A DNA stretch of 62,049 bases from Oscillospiraceae bacterium (GTDB lineage Bacteria; Bacillota; Clostridia; Oscillospirales; Ruminococcaceae): NCBI GenBank assembly GCA_902766785.1, contig CACXEO010000003.1, positions 1 through 62,049 on the forward strand. The letters are read 5' to 3'. The notes beneath the pieces were generated by a model. The model was given only the letters and a program-made list of their open reading frames with translations, was not told the origin of the DNA and did not search any database. The position numbers and the translations under genes are program-made. Of the stretch, positions 27,207 through 36,681 are shown piece after piece. Position 1 is the first letter of the stretch. Each line of letters begins with the position of its first letter.

Positions 27207-28163
27207 ATGAAGCACTGTTTTCTCATCAATCCCGTAGCCGGAAAAGGCCTGGTTCAGAAAAAACTTGCGGAACAGGCCCACGAAACAGGAAAACGGCTTG
27301 GATTGGATTTTGAATTATATGAAACGCAAGGGCAGGGTGACGCCATAGAATATGTTTGCAAAACCTGCCGGCAGGTTTCTTCCCGCGTGCGGTTTTACGC
27401 ATGCGGCGGGGACGGTACCTTTCAGGAGGCCGTGACCGGAGCACTGGGTTTTTCACAGGCTGAAGTCACGGTGATTCCCTGCGGAAGCGGAAACGACTTT
27501 GTACGCAGTTTTGCCGTCCCGGATGATTTTTCAAACCTGGAACGGCAAATTGACGGCGTCCCGTTCCAATGCGATCTGCTGCAGGTCAACGACCGCTATG
27601 CCGTAAATCTCTGCAACGTCGGCTTTGATGCGGATATCGCCTACCATATGGATAAATTCAAGAAAATCCCGTTTATAGGCGGGTCGGCGGCATACAACAT
27701 TTCACTGGTTTTTAATCTGCTGAAGAAGCTTGGCAAGAAAATGACCCTCCAGCTTGATAATCAGCCCCCGTTTACAGCAAACAACCTTTTGGCGGCGGCC
27801 GCAAACGGGCGTTTTTACGGCGGAGGTTATGAGGCCGCGCCGCTCGCCCAGCTGAACGACGGCATTCTGGATCTTTGCAGGGTAGATAAAATTTCCCGTT
27901 TCCGGATTGCCGGCTTTGTCCGGTTTTACAAGCACGGCCAGCACCTAGACATACCGGGCCTGCGAAATGTGGTGCATTATGACAAATGCCGCTCCCTGCG
28001 GATCAAAAGCGACAAACCGCTCCGTTTTGTTCTGGACGGCGAGGCTTATACGTCTGCCGACGTCACTGTACAAGTTCTTCCCAGCGCTTTTACCCTTTCC
28101 GTTCCGCAAAGCTGTATTCCTCAAGAGGCGTTTTTTCAACCCGAGGCTGCTCTTTCTCACTGA
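27207..28163 (+). CDS. diacylglycerol kinase family lipid kinase (YegS/DgkB-like)
   Basis: Encodes 318 residues. The catalytic domain opens with FLINPVAGKG, has CGGDGTFQEAV (the GGDGT nucleotide loop) near residue 68 and IPCGSGNDFVR, then a C-terminal beta-sandwich with DGEAY. The family phosphorylates diacylglycerol or related lipids at the membrane. Function for this particular member is inferred; it could also be a bacterial sphingosine-kinase-like enzyme. It stands alone between terminators. Confidence 0.88.
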   Translation: MKHCFLINPVAGKGLVQKKLAEQAHETGKRLGLDFELYETQGQGDAIEYVCKTCRQVSSRVRFYACGGDGTFQEAVTGALGFSQAEVTVIPCGSGNDFVRSFAVPDDFSNLERQIDGVPFQCDLLQVNDRYAVNLCNVGFDADIAYHMDKFKKIPFIGGSAAYNISLVFNLLKKLGKKMTLQLDNQPPFTANNLLAAAANGRFYGGGYEAAPLAQLNDGILDLCRVDKISRFRIAGFVRFYKHGQHLDIPGLRNVVHYDKCRSLRIKSDKPLRFVLDGEAYTSADVTVQVLPSAFTLSVPQSCIPQEAFFQPEAALSH

Positions 28164-28211
28164 CGCCGCGTGGGTTAAAAGCCTCTAAACCATGGCGCCC
28201 ATGTATAATAG

Positions 28212-28237
28212 AAGCCATTCCCGGCTGGGAATGGCTT
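28212..28237 (+). terminator. terminator after the lipid kinase gene
   Basis: AAGCCATTCCC and GGGAATGGCTT pair around GGCT, followed by TTCTCATTTTATT. It faces the convergent TfoX-domain gene. Confidence 0.75.
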
Positions 28238-28240
28238 TTC

Positions 28241-28501
28241 TCATTTTATTTTGTGCTGTGCGTAGAACTCCCGTAAATTCTTCTTTTCCTCTTCCGGCAA
28301 ATCGGCCTTTTTTACCCCGCGGACAGCGCCCTCGAGCGCCAGAAGCCGGTGGATACAGGCGGACGGATCAATCCGCTGAATTTTAAGCCACGCCTCCCTG
28401 CTTCCGGTTTGTCTCAGTTCATCGCAGGTCAAAATTCCTACCCTATTTAGTTGTCCTTCCAATACCTTGCCCAGGTTGGGCAACTTTGTGAGCTCCCCCA
28501 T
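28241..28501 (-). CDS. stand-alone TfoX C-terminal domain protein
   Basis: Encodes 86 residues matching only the C-terminal domain of TfoX/Sxy, a helix-hairpin-helix-like fold: LTKLPNLGKVLEGQLNRVGI, then a TCDELRQTGS turn and a C-terminal helix. Full-length TfoX regulates competence in gamma-proteobacteria; lone C domains are common in Firmicutes and have no assigned role. It ends opposite the terminator of the convergent lipid kinase. Confidence 0.8.
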   Translation of the reverse strand: MGELTKLPNLGKVLEGQLNRVGILTCDELRQTGSREAWLKIQRIDPSACIHRLLALEGAVRGVKKADLPEEEKKNLREFYAQHKIK

Positions 28502-28603
28502 AACGCGCCTCCGTTTTACGCCTTAATTCCTTTATTTACACTACAGACAAACTGAAACCGGCCGATTAAGCCTCTTCCTTTCAGAATACGGCTGCCGGAT
28601 ACT

Positions 28604-30214
28604 TTACATATGAGGTAAAAAACGCTCCATCACCGCCTGCGCCACCCGGATGCCGTCAACCGCGGCACTCATAATGCCGCCAGCGTAACCGGCTCCTTCC
28701 CCACATGGATAAATATTTGGGTGGGAAACCGCACGGAGATTTTCATCACGCTCTATTCGGACTGGCGATGAAGTGCGCGTTTCCACGCCGGTCAGAACGG
28801 TATCCGGTGCGTCGAATCCATGCTGCTTCCTTCCAAAATGTCGCAGCCCATCCCGGAGCATCCGGTTGATCCTTTCCGGGAAAAGAGCATCGAAATTACC
28901 CGGAGAAACACCAAGCTGGTAAGAAGGCACGACCCTGCCGAAATCATAGCCGGTTTTTCCGGAAAGGTAACGGCCTGCCGTCATAACCGGGGCACAATAA
29001 TCTGCCCCTCCCATCCGGAAAGCAGCCTGCTCGAGCTGATGCTGAAAAGAAATCCCATCAAGAGGAGACGACCCGTAATCCCGGGGGCCAACCGAGACAA
29101 CCAGCGCCGCATTTGCGTTTTTCTGGTCACGGGCAAACTCGCTCATCCCATTGACTACAACCGTATCCGGTTCTGAAGCGGACGGAACCACAAACCCGCC
29201 CGGACACATACAGAAGGTATAAACAGCCTCCCCATCCTCCCGGTGAGAAAGCTGGTATTCCCCCGTAGGCAGAAGCGGATGCCCTGCAAACTCATGATAA
29301 AGCGCCCGGTCCACCTCGGTTTGAAGGTGTTCGACCCTGACCCCTACTGAAAAAGGCTTCGGCGTTAAAACAAATCCCTTTTCCGCCAGCATTCCAAATG
29401 TGTCCCGCGCGCTGTGGCCGATTGCCAGTATCAGCGCCGCGGCTTCCAGTTCCCCGCCGTTTTCAAGCAACACCGTAAGGCGTTTTCCGTTTTCACAAAT
29501 TCCGCTGAGCTTGCTGTTAAAGCGTATTTCTCCCCCGTTTTGCAAAATCCGCCTCCGGATGCTCCGCACCACGTCCTTTAAATGATCGGTGCCGACATGG
29601 GGTTTCGCTTTGGTAAGAATCTCCTCCGGGGCGCCAAACTCCACAAACCGTTTCAAAACGTAACCGCACCTCGAATCACCAATCCGGGTGGTCAGTTTTC
29701 CATCTGAAAAGGTACCTGCACCCCCTTCGCCGAATTGAACGTTGCACTCCGGGTTTAAGAGGCCGCCCGTCCAGAACCGTTTCACCGCTGCGGTTCGCTC
29801 TTCTACCTTTCCGCCGCGTTCCAGCACCACCACGCGGTACCCCTGCTCCGATAAAAGCAGCGCGGCAAACATGCCGGCAGGGCCAAACCCCGCCACTACA
29901 ACCGGAGCATCTGCCTTTTCTGTGCCACGGCTGACAGAAAACGCCTCCTCTCGCCGAAAAACGACATGCGGGTTGCACAACCGTTTTACTAAAGCTTCTT
30001 CATCGCCGCAGAATTCCAGCAAAACCGAACTGACCAGAGATAGTTTCCCTTTGCGGGCGTCTACAGACGTTTTAGAAACCGCCGCTTTCCTGATTGAGGA
30101 ACGGCTCGTCCCAAGTTTGAGCAACGCCTTTTCAACAATGTTGTCCCGCGGCTCTTCCAGTCTGCTTCGAATATCAGATACCAATATCGGCACGCTCTGC
30201 CTCCTTTTCAGCAA
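28604..30214 (-). CDS. FAD-dependent dehydrogenase (COG2509-like)
   Basis: Encodes 536 residues. An N-terminal ~85-residue domain is followed by an FAD dinucleotide-binding motif (VAGFGPAGMFAALLLSEQG, near residue 106) and by FGEGGAGTFSDGKL and PCGEGAGYAGGIMSA, a pattern shared by large uncharacterised NAD(FAD)-dependent dehydrogenases of Clostridia. The reaction is unknown. It follows cdaA-cdaR on the same strand with a 42-base gap and may be in that transcript. Confidence 0.85.
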   Translation of the reverse strand: MLKRRQSVPILVSDIRSRLEEPRDNIVEKALLKLGTSRSSIRKAAVSKTSVDARKGKLSLVSSVLLEFCGDEEALVKRLCNPHVVFRREEAFSVSRGTEKADAPVVVAGFGPAGMFAALLLSEQGYRVVVLERGGKVEERTAAVKRFWTGGLLNPECNVQFGEGGAGTFSDGKLTTRIGDSRCGYVLKRFVEFGAPEEILTKAKPHVGTDHLKDVVRSIRRRILQNGGEIRFNSKLSGICENGKRLTVLLENGGELEAAALILAIGHSARDTFGMLAEKGFVLTPKPFSVGVRVEHLQTEVDRALYHEFAGHPLLPTGEYQLSHREDGEAVYTFCMCPGGFVVPSASEPDTVVVNGMSEFARDQKNANAALVVSVGPRDYGSSPLDGISFQHQLEQAAFRMGGADYCAPVMTAGRYLSGKTGYDFGRVVPSYQLGVSPGNFDALFPERINRMLRDGLRHFGRKQHGFDAPDTVLTGVETRTSSPVRIERDENLRAVSHPNIYPCGEGAGYAGGIMSAAVDGIRVAQAVMERFLPHM

Positions 30215-30256
30215 TAAAGCAGCCGTGCTTTACACAGCCGCTTTATCAATCATTGC

Positions 30257-31546
30257 TCACTGCCACACATAGACGACCGCTGTATATTCTCCGACCGCCC
30301 AAACCCCGTTTTTAGAGGGGAACTTCACAGTGACCGGAACGGTATACTGTCCCTTTCCCTTGATGTCGGTATTCATCAGATCAATTTCGCCGACTACGTC
30401 CTGAGAAGAAATACCGACAAGGTCAGTGGGACTGCCGATCACTTTGACCGAATTGATCGTTCTTGTCACTACCCTGGCGTTATAGCCCGCCGGAATATTT
30501 GCAAGCTTCAGGTTACTGTTGCTAATCCAGGTGTTTTTCGAAGTCAGGTTTGAAGTATCAAACGTAACAGTGACCTTTGTGAGATTGGTTATATTTTTAA
30601 ATCCAGTCGGCAGTTCAACTTCAAAATCCTTGCCATAATTCAGGTCAAACTGCTTAAAGTCCACATATCCCACCTTGAGTTCCGTCATGTTTTCAATTAC
30701 CTCAACGGGCGCCGCAACCTGAATGGAGGCGCTGCTCATATTGAACTTTAAGTCCGCCGTGGAAACCCCCGACGGCACATTGAGATAATCAAAGGTAAGC
30801 GGCAGGACCTTCTGCTTCAAAACGGGAATGGTAACAGAGAATTCCTTTGAAGATAATGTGAATTTATTTTCTTCCGGGTCCATCAGCCGACCGTCAACAT
30901 CGTAAATTTCAAGCGTCCCCTTGGTTGTCAGGGTGCTGGAAATCTCCTCGCTTACATCGGTGCGAACCACACACCTGTTTTTATCAATCTGGTTTACGTT
31001 CTGCTCTGGCCCGGTAATTGTAACCTGCTTGGGTGACACAGTCGCCACAGGATCCCCCTTGATGTAGCCCTCCGCAACTTTAACGTTGGGGGCTTCCGCA
31101 GTAAGATCAAAGGTCTTGCTCGCAATCCGGTCAAACCGGACGGTAACCTTGCCCGGGTTCCAGGACAGGATTTCAAATTCCCTGGTGGTATCCACTTTCT
31201 GAACAACAACTTCCAGCTCATATTCGCCAGCAGTTGAAACCGAAGTCGGATAAGCGACCGCACTGAAATCATCGGCGGTCAGCGTACCGACCTGGTACCG
31301 TTTCCCCTTGACGGAAATGCTGATCGTCTGGTCGCCGCCTTCCACAACGTCAAGGCCCATCTGCTGGGCGGTAGACTGTTCTACCGCTACCCGAACAGGG
31401 ACATTGTGAATCGTAGCTTCAACGTTCGGGTTTACAATCAACGCTACCAAAAACCACCCGATCACCGCCGCGAGCACAGAAAGGATTTTTACGAAAAAAT
31501 CATTGTCAAACAGCCTGGAAATCCAGTTCCCTTTAAACCATTTCAT
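30257..31546 (-). CDS. cdaR: YbbR-domain protein, regulator of the diadenylate cyclase
   Basis: Encodes 429 residues: a short cytoplasmic stretch, one transmembrane helix (about 17-40, VKILSVLAAVIGWFLVALIV) and an extracellular part of about four YbbR repeats, as in CdaR. CdaR binds CdaA and tunes c-di-AMP synthesis. Its start overlaps the cdaA stop by four bases, so the two are translationally coupled. glmM, often next in this operon, is not here. Confidence 0.9.
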   Translation of the reverse strand: MKWFKGNWISRLFDNDFFVKILSVLAAVIGWFLVALIVNPNVEATIHNVPVRVAVEQSTAQQMGLDVVEGGDQTISISVKGKRYQVGTLTADDFSAVAYPTSVSTAGEYELEVVVQKVDTTREFEILSWNPGKVTVRFDRIASKTFDLTAEAPNVKVAEGYIKGDPVATVSPKQVTITGPEQNVNQIDKNRCVVRTDVSEEISSTLTTKGTLEIYDVDGRLMDPEENKFTLSSKEFSVTIPVLKQKVLPLTFDYLNVPSGVSTADLKFNMSSASIQVAAPVEVIENMTELKVGYVDFKQFDLNYGKDFEVELPTGFKNITNLTKVTVTFDTSNLTSKNTWISNSNLKLANIPAGYNARVVTRTINSVKVIGSPTDLVGISSQDVVGEIDLMNTDIKGKGQYTVPVTVKFPSKNGVWAVGEYTAVVYVWQ

Positions 31547-32409
31547 CGTCTGAACCTCCCCAGCAGGCCCTTTTTCTTCTCTTTTTCAGTATCTTTCGGA
31601 ACCAGCCTGTCCTGCAGGAGCTGTGTCAGCGTAAAAGAGTTGAACCCCCGCTCAAGGTTCGCGTTTTCGGCAACCGAAATCACGCCGGTCTCTTCAGAGA
31701 CGACAATAATGATCGCATCTGAGCTTTCGCTCATGCCCAAAGCGGCGCGGTGGCGTGAGCCGAGCTGCTTGTCCAGGTATTCCCCCTTCTGTGTGCTGGG
31801 CAGGAAACATCCCGCCGCCAACACACGGCCGTCCCGCATAATAACAGCGCCGTCGTGCATCGGCGAATTGGGATAGAAAATGTTGCACAGCAGTGCAGCA
31901 CTCGCCTTTGCGTCAATAATTGTCCCAGCAGGGAGGAGGTCTCCGAGCTTGGTTTTATTCTCAATAACAATCAATGCACCAGTTCTGGTATTTGAAAGCC
32001 GTTCACAGGCTTCAACCACCGCCGGAATGGCAGCAGACCACACCTGTGCCCGTTCAGACTGGGTTTCACTGCTTCCGAAACCACCCAGTTCAGTAATTTT
32101 TGTCCTCCCAACCTTTTCAAGAGCGCGCCGAAGTTCCGGCTGAAAGACAACAATGATTGCAAGCACACCGAACGTAAAGACGTTAGTAAGGATAAACGAC
32201 AGGGTTTTCAGGCCGATAAGACTTGCGACAAAATAAGTTACGCCCAGAACTACCAGCCCCTTGACCAGCTGTTCTGCCCGCGTCTCACGCACAATCTTAA
32301 TGGCCTTATACACAAGATAAGACACAAGGACAATATCAATAAAATCAGCAATGGTAAATGTTCTTACCACGCTGACCAGAGAGTTCCAGAAAAGCGATAA
32401 ATACTGCAT
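31543..32409 (-). CDS. cdaA: diadenylate cyclase
   Basis: Encodes 288 residues. Three N-terminal transmembrane helices (about 20-90) precede the DAC domain with DGA at 186-188 and RHR at 219-221, the two catalytic motifs. It makes c-di-AMP from two ATP at the membrane, controlling osmolyte and cell-wall balance. First gene of the cdaA-cdaR pair. Confidence 0.95.
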   Translation of the reverse strand: MQYLSLFWNSLVSVVRTFTIADFIDIVLVSYLVYKAIKIVRETRAEQLVKGLVVLGVTYFVASLIGLKTLSFILTNVFTFGVLAIIVVFQPELRRALEKVGRTKITELGGFGSSETQSERAQVWSAAIPAVVEACERLSNTRTGALIVIENKTKLGDLLPAGTIIDAKASAALLCNIFYPNSPMHDGAVIMRDGRVLAAGCFLPSTQKGEYLDKQLGSRHRAALGMSESSDAIIIVVSEETGVISVAENANLERGFNSFTLTQLLQDRLVPKDTEKEKKKGLLGRFRR

Positions 32410-32518
32410 CCTGTGCCTTCCTTCTTTTCTTACTCGCCAGACCGGGAATCCACCCCGCTCTATACTTATTATATTGTACCAATAAAAAGAAGGAAATGCA
32501 ACCGAGAACTGTCGGTGT

Positions 32519-33649
32519 TTACATCTTTTTTATTTCGCGGATCAAAGCGTCGGCGTCCTGCCGGGTTGTAAAAACACTCGGAGATACCCGTACTGCGCCC
32601 GTTTCGTGGGAGCGGTAAAATTTGTGGGCAAGAGGCGCGCAGTGAAGGCCGCTGCGAACAGCAATACCGGCCCGGTTAAGCCGTTCCCCAACCTCGCCGG
32701 AATCCATACTGTCATGCACAAAACTGATAACCGGAACATGAGCTCCTACCCGAAATTCCGGGTCCAGGACACGAATGTGCGAGTTATGCTCCAAAGCTTT
32801 AAAAATCGGCATACAAGTTGCCATTTCATGCCGGTAAATCCAACTTATCCCGCGTTTTTGAACAAAGTCCATCCCGCGGTTGAGTGAAAGAATCCCTACT
32901 GTGTTCACCGTTCCGCTTTCAAAACGGTCCGGCATAAAGTCAGGCTGTTCCAGCTCATTCGAAACACTGCCGGTCCCGCCCTCAAGAAGAGTTGACAGCT
33001 CCACACCGTCTCCCAGAAGCATCATTCCGGTCCCTGTCGCGCCATAAAGGCCTTTATGGCCTGCCATACAGACAATACACTTACCAAGGCGCTTTACGTC
33101 GATCGGCAGCACACCCGCCGTCTGCGCAGCGTCAACAATAAGCATCAGGTTTCTGGCGCGGCAGAGTGCCGCAAGCCTTTCTACCGGCATAATCCTCCCG
33201 CTCAGATTGGACGCATGGGTGCAGACGATTGCCTCGGTCTTCGGGGTAATCTGATGCTCAAAAGCCTGCACAACCTGTTCATCGGTCGGCCCTGGCTCCA
33301 CGACGCTGCTGGTAACCCCAGCGCTTTTTCCCAAAGCATAAACCGGCCGCAGAACCGAATTGTGTTCCAGGCATGACATAATAACGTGCCCGCCGGGCTT
33401 CACCGCGCCTTTGATCGCCATATTCAGGGCATGAGTGCAGTTCAGGGTAAAGATGACGTTTTCCGGCTGGACGTTAAAAAACGCCGCCGCTTTCTTCCGC
33501 GTGTCGTACACCATAGCCGCGGCCCGCATAGACATTTCATGTCCGCTCCGTCCGGGGTTCCCCCCGAAATGTCTTGCCGCCGCCGACAGGCTCTGTACTA
33601 CTGAATTCGGCTTAGGGTAAGTTGTAGCCGCGTTGTCAAAATAAATCAA
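32519..33649 (-). CDS. cysteine desulfurase family protein (class V)
   Basis: Encodes 376 residues of the class V PLP enzymes. VDAAQTAGV supplies the PLP Asp, GHKG the Schiff-base Lys199, and SGLHCAPLAH the catalytic Cys337 in a short loop, as in SufS/CsdB and in the family seen near selenium-dependent hydroxylases (TIGR01977-like). It takes sulfur, or selenium from selenocysteine, off the amino acid. The DUF3343 gene 57 bases upstream is a possible acceptor. No suf or isc genes are nearby. Confidence 0.88.
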   Translation of the reverse strand: MIYFDNAATTYPKPNSVVQSLSAAARHFGGNPGRSGHEMSMRAAAMVYDTRKKAAAFFNVQPENVIFTLNCTHALNMAIKGAVKPGGHVIMSCLEHNSVLRPVYALGKSAGVTSSVVEPGPTDEQVVQAFEHQITPKTEAIVCTHASNLSGRIMPVERLAALCRARNLMLIVDAAQTAGVLPIDVKRLGKCIVCMAGHKGLYGATGTGMMLLGDGVELSTLLEGGTGSVSNELEQPDFMPDRFESGTVNTVGILSLNRGMDFVQKRGISWIYRHEMATCMPIFKALEHNSHIRVLDPEFRVGAHVPVISFVHDSMDSGEVGERLNRAGIAVRSGLHCAPLAHKFYRSHETGAVRVSPSVFTTRQDADALIREIKKM

Positions 33650-33706
33650 GTCGATACCTCCATTCAGAAATTAGTTCCTTTTAACTTCTGAACCGTTATA
33701 CCGGCG

Positions 33707-33928
33707 TTAATCCATTTCTACAATCCCCACAACTTTAATCCCAACCTGCTCGAGCATGGCGCGGATCATTTCAGAATCCCGCTTCGTCCAAATACTATAA
33801 CCACAGCCGCACTTTGAATAGGCCAAAGGGGTTCGTTGAATGTTTGCAGTTATCCCCCGGCGGGACAGGTAATCCCTCGCCTTATATGCGTAGGTGATTG
33901 AACGGAGCATGATCAGCTGTTTTGCCAT
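33707..33928 (-). CDS. DUF3343 family protein
   Basis: Encodes 73 residues. A small alpha/beta protein with a CGCG motif (Cys40 and Cys42) in the loop before a C-terminal helix. DUF3343 proteins have been linked by comparative genomics to selenium traits and are proposed carriers; the Cys pair next to a cysteine desulfurase gene on the same strand fits a role as sulfur/selenium acceptor. That role is inference. Confidence 0.8.
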   Translation of the reverse strand: MAKQLIMLRSITYAYKARDYLSRRGITANIQRTPLAYSKCGCGYSIWTKRDSEMIRAMLEQVGIKVVGIVEMD

Positions 33929-33963
33929 GAGTCATCACCAACTATATTATAGAATAGCCAAAA

Positions 33964-34010
33964 GACAATAGGAGCGCTGCCCGCCGCATCCGGGCAGCGC
34001 TCCTATTGTC
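33964..34010 (-). terminator. terminator after ispD-ispF
   Basis: Perfect 20-base arms (GACAATAGGAGCGCTGCCCG and complement) around a 7-base loop, with CTTTTGG following on the minus strand, 38 bases after the ispF stop. Confidence 0.85.
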
Positions 34011-34047
34011 ATGATATGAACGCAGCGCAAAAACTGACAACACTTTT

Positions 34048-34530
34048 TTAACGGGGAAATTCTTCAATGAGCACGACTGCGTGAGCGGCAATCCCCTCTT
34101 TCCGCCCGCTGAAGCCAAGGCCTTCTTCTGTAGTTGCCTTTACACTGACAAATTCAGGCAGTATTCCACAGGCCTCTGCCAGCCGTTCCCGCATCCTTTC
34201 AATATACGCCCTGAGCTTCGGCGCCTGCGCGATTACCGTGCTGTCGACGTTTACCACCCGGCAGCCCTTGCTCTTTAAAAGGAAGAGAACCTTTTTAAGC
34301 AGTTCAATACTGTCCGCCCCGGCATAGGCAGTGTCGGTATCCGGAAACTGCGCACCAATATCCCCCAAAGCTGCCGCCCCCAGCAGAGCGTCCATTACCG
34401 CATGGGTCAAAACATCGGCGTCCGAATGTCCGAGCAGTCCAAGCGTATGGGGAATCTCAACTCCTCCCAGAATCAGCCGCCGGCCTTCCGCCAGACGGTG
34501 AACGTCATAACCATGCCCAATCCGGATCAT
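34048..34530 (-). CDS. ispF: 2-C-methyl-D-erythritol 2,4-cyclodiphosphate synthase
   Basis: Encodes 160 residues. The N-terminal [10 protein letters not shown] with metal ligands, [26 protein letters not shown] and the C-terminal [17 protein letters not shown] are standard IspF motifs. It makes the cyclodiphosphate intermediate of the MEP isoprenoid pathway. The gene follows ispD by three bases. Confidence 0.96.
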   Translation of the reverse strand: MIRIGHGYDVHRLAEGRRLILGGVEIPHTLGLLGHSDADVLTHAVMDALLGAAALGDIGAQFPDTDTAYAGADSIELLKKVLFLLKSKGCRVVNVDSTVIAQAPKLRAYIERMRERLAEACGILPEFVSVKATTEEGLGFSGRKEGIAAHAVVLIEEFPR

Positions 34531-34533
34531 CCG

Positions 34534-35208
34534 TTATTCTCCTTTCGCAAACGCGCCGGCCACAAGGAGGTCGTCCTTCGTCGTCAGCTTGATGTTTTTG
34601 TAATCTCCCTTTGTCATATAAACCCGATGCCCCGCATATTCTACCAGTTGGCAGTCGTCTGTAAACTCCAGCCCGTCCCGCCTCGCCGCTTCAACCCCTT
34701 CCAAATAAACCTCACGCCGGAACACCTGGGGAGTTTGAGTGGAAAAGAGCCGGTTCCTGTCCGGCGTCCGTTCAATAAAGCCGTCCTCCGCCACAACCTT
34801 AATGGTATCCTTGACCGGAACGCCCAGCGTAGCCGCGCCATACCGCCGTGCATCCCGGATCACCCGCTCAATGTCGTGCGGATCAATAAAAGGGCGGGCG
34901 CCGTCGTGGATCGCAAAATACCCGCTTGCTTTGGAAACAGCCATAATCCCCGCAAGGACCGACTGCTGGCGGGTAGCTCCGCCCACCGTGACCGCCCTGA
35001 GCTTTTGCAGGGAATACTCTCTCTGCCAGAGCCGGTACTGCTCCCGGTATTCCGGCTTTGTTACAACAACCGTTTCTTCTACCGACGGTGCTGATTCAAA
35101 CGCGAGGAGGCTTCTTACTACCGCAGGGATCTCCCCCACTTTCAAAAATAATTTGTTTATACCCATCCGGGTGCTGCCGCCGGCCGCCACTATTATCGCA
35201 GATACCAC
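34534..35208 (-). CDS. ispD: 2-C-methyl-D-erythritol 4-phosphate cytidylyltransferase
   Basis: Encodes 224 residues. IIVAAGGSTRMGINKLFL is the nucleotide-binding loop, HDGARPFI the metal/substrate segment and TQTPQVFRREV the C-terminal signature. It couples CTP to MEP in the isoprenoid pathway and is paired with ispF in one transcript. Confidence 0.95.
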   Translation of the reverse strand: MVSAIIVAAGGSTRMGINKLFLKVGEIPAVVRSLLAFESAPSVEETVVVTKPEYREQYRLWQREYSLQKLRAVTVGGATRQQSVLAGIMAVSKASGYFAIHDGARPFIDPHDIERVIRDARRYGAATLGVPVKDTIKVVAEDGFIERTPDRNRLFSTQTPQVFRREVYLEGVEAARRDGLEFTDDCQLVEYAGHRVYMTKGDYKNIKLTTKDDLLVAGAFAKGE

Positions 35209-35290
35209 GCCCGCACCTCCTTAGTTTTATTCGTACTGGCCTTATTGTAGCAAGATTTTAAAAAAGATACAACTTGCATTTACCATTTGC

Positions 35291-35320
35291 TTTACAGTCC
35301 TTATTTTTCTGGTGTATAAT
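35291..35320 (+). promoter_or_regulatory. promoter of the homocysteine methyltransferase gene
   Basis: TTTACA (35291-35296), an 18-base spacer and TATAAT (35315-35320), about 40 bases before the start. Confidence 0.6.
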
Positions 35321-35361
35321 GGGAGCAGTGTATGAAACCCACGTTGAAAAGGAGTATTTCT

Positions 35362-36603
35362 ATGAACCTTCTCACCCATATACAAGACCATTTTTTAATC
35401 TTTGACGGCGCATTTGGGACCGTTTTGATGAACGGCTGCCTGAAGCCCGGAGAAAACCCTACCGTTCTCAATATTACTCATCCGGAAGAGGTTTCCGCAA
35501 TCCACAAAAACTACTTGAAAAGCGGCGCAATGGTCATCACCTTAAACACCTTCAGCTGCAGCCGGTTCAAGCTGAAAGGGCTTCCTTATAGCATGGAAGA
35601 ACTGGTTAAGGCCGCTTTTGACTGTGCAGCCCGCGCAGTAGATGAAGCCGGGAAATCCGCCTATATTATTTACGACATGGGTCCCTGCGGCAAACTTCTT
35701 GAGCCAATGGGTGAAGTATCGTTCAGCGAAGCGTACGAACTGTGTAAGGAACAAGCACTCCTCGCGGAAAAATACGGGGCGGATGCAGTTCTCATTGAAA
35801 CAATGGCCGACCTGTATGAGGTCAAAGCCGCACTGCTCGCCGTAAAGGAAAACACAAACCTGCCGGTATTCTGCTCCATCACAATTGAGCAAAATGGGCG
35901 CACTTATACCGGCGGCTGCATTGAAAGCATGGCGGCTATGCTGGAATCCCTTGGGGCGGATGCAGTCGGGATCAACTGCAGCGTCGGTCCTAAGGACCTC
36001 CTGCCTCATGCAAAAAAGCTGGCGTCGCTCACCAAGCTACCGGTCATTATCCAGCCGAACGCCGGGCTTCCGCAGGAGCATGACGATGTCACCACTTTCG
36101 ACGTAACTCCGGAAGAATACGCTGAAGTAATGGCGGAACTCGCCAAAAGCGGGGTGAATATCCTGGGTGGCTGCTGCGGCACCAATTACGATCATATCCG
36201 GCTCCTCGCCGAAAAGGTGCTTCCACTTGAACCGGTAAAACGAAACGTTGCGCCCAGGAAAACGGCCTGCACGCCGTCCGTCTGCGTTGAAGTATCCGAA
36301 AACACTCCGGTTTTCTGCCTGGTGACGCCGGAAAACGCCGCCGAGCTGAGCGGGTATATTTCCTCGGACGATTTTGATAGCATTCTCGATATTGTTCTTG
36401 ATAAGCTCTATGATGTGGAAGCAGAATATATCTTCTTAGACGCTACCCTGCTTCCAGGCGTTTCACCGCAGCAAATTTCGGCGCTTTTAAAACACCTGCA
36501 AACTGCTATTCGACTCCCCTTTGGCATTGCCGCACAAAGCGTAGAAGACGTTGAAACGATGACACGGGAGTACAACGGGAAAGCATGGATTAAATTGCCG
36601 TAA
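35362..36603 (+). CDS. homocysteine S-methyltransferase family protein
   Basis: Encodes 413 residues from the ATG behind AAAAGGAG; a frame open ten codons further up lacks a site. The first ~290 residues are the Hcy-binding barrel, with FDGAFGTVLM at the start, GINCS supplying the first zinc Cys and GGCCGTN the last two. This equals the N-terminal module of MetH. The C-terminal ~115 residues do not look like a full pterin- or cobalamin-binding domain, so the methyl donor could be a separate corrinoid protein or S-methylmethionine/betaine. It stands alone. Confidence 0.82.
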   Translation: MNLLTHIQDHFLIFDGAFGTVLMNGCLKPGENPTVLNITHPEEVSAIHKNYLKSGAMVITLNTFSCSRFKLKGLPYSMEELVKAAFDCAARAVDEAGKSAYIIYDMGPCGKLLEPMGEVSFSEAYELCKEQALLAEKYGADAVLIETMADLYEVKAALLAVKENTNLPVFCSITIEQNGRTYTGGCIESMAAMLESLGADAVGINCSVGPKDLLPHAKKLASLTKLPVIIQPNAGLPQEHDDVTTFDVTPEEYAEVMAELAKSGVNILGGCCGTNYDHIRLLAEKVLPLEPVKRNVAPRKTACTPSVCVEVSENTPVFCLVTPENAAELSGYISSDDFDSILDIVLDKLYDVEAEYIFLDATLLPGVSPQQISALLKHLQTAIRLPFGIAAQSVEDVETMTREYNGKAWIKLP

Positions 36604-36633
36604 AACTGTTTTGGAAGCCGCGGGTTTCAGGTT

Positions 36634-36681
36634 GACAAAAATGGTATCCCCTGCCTTACCGGGCGGGATACCATTTTTGTC
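36634..36681. terminator. bidirectional terminator between convergent genes
   Basis: GACAAAAATGGTATCCC and its complement pair with a short loop. T-runs are present on both strands, and the hairpin reaches the stop of the AraC gene. It serves both the methyltransferase and the regulator. Confidence 0.85.
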
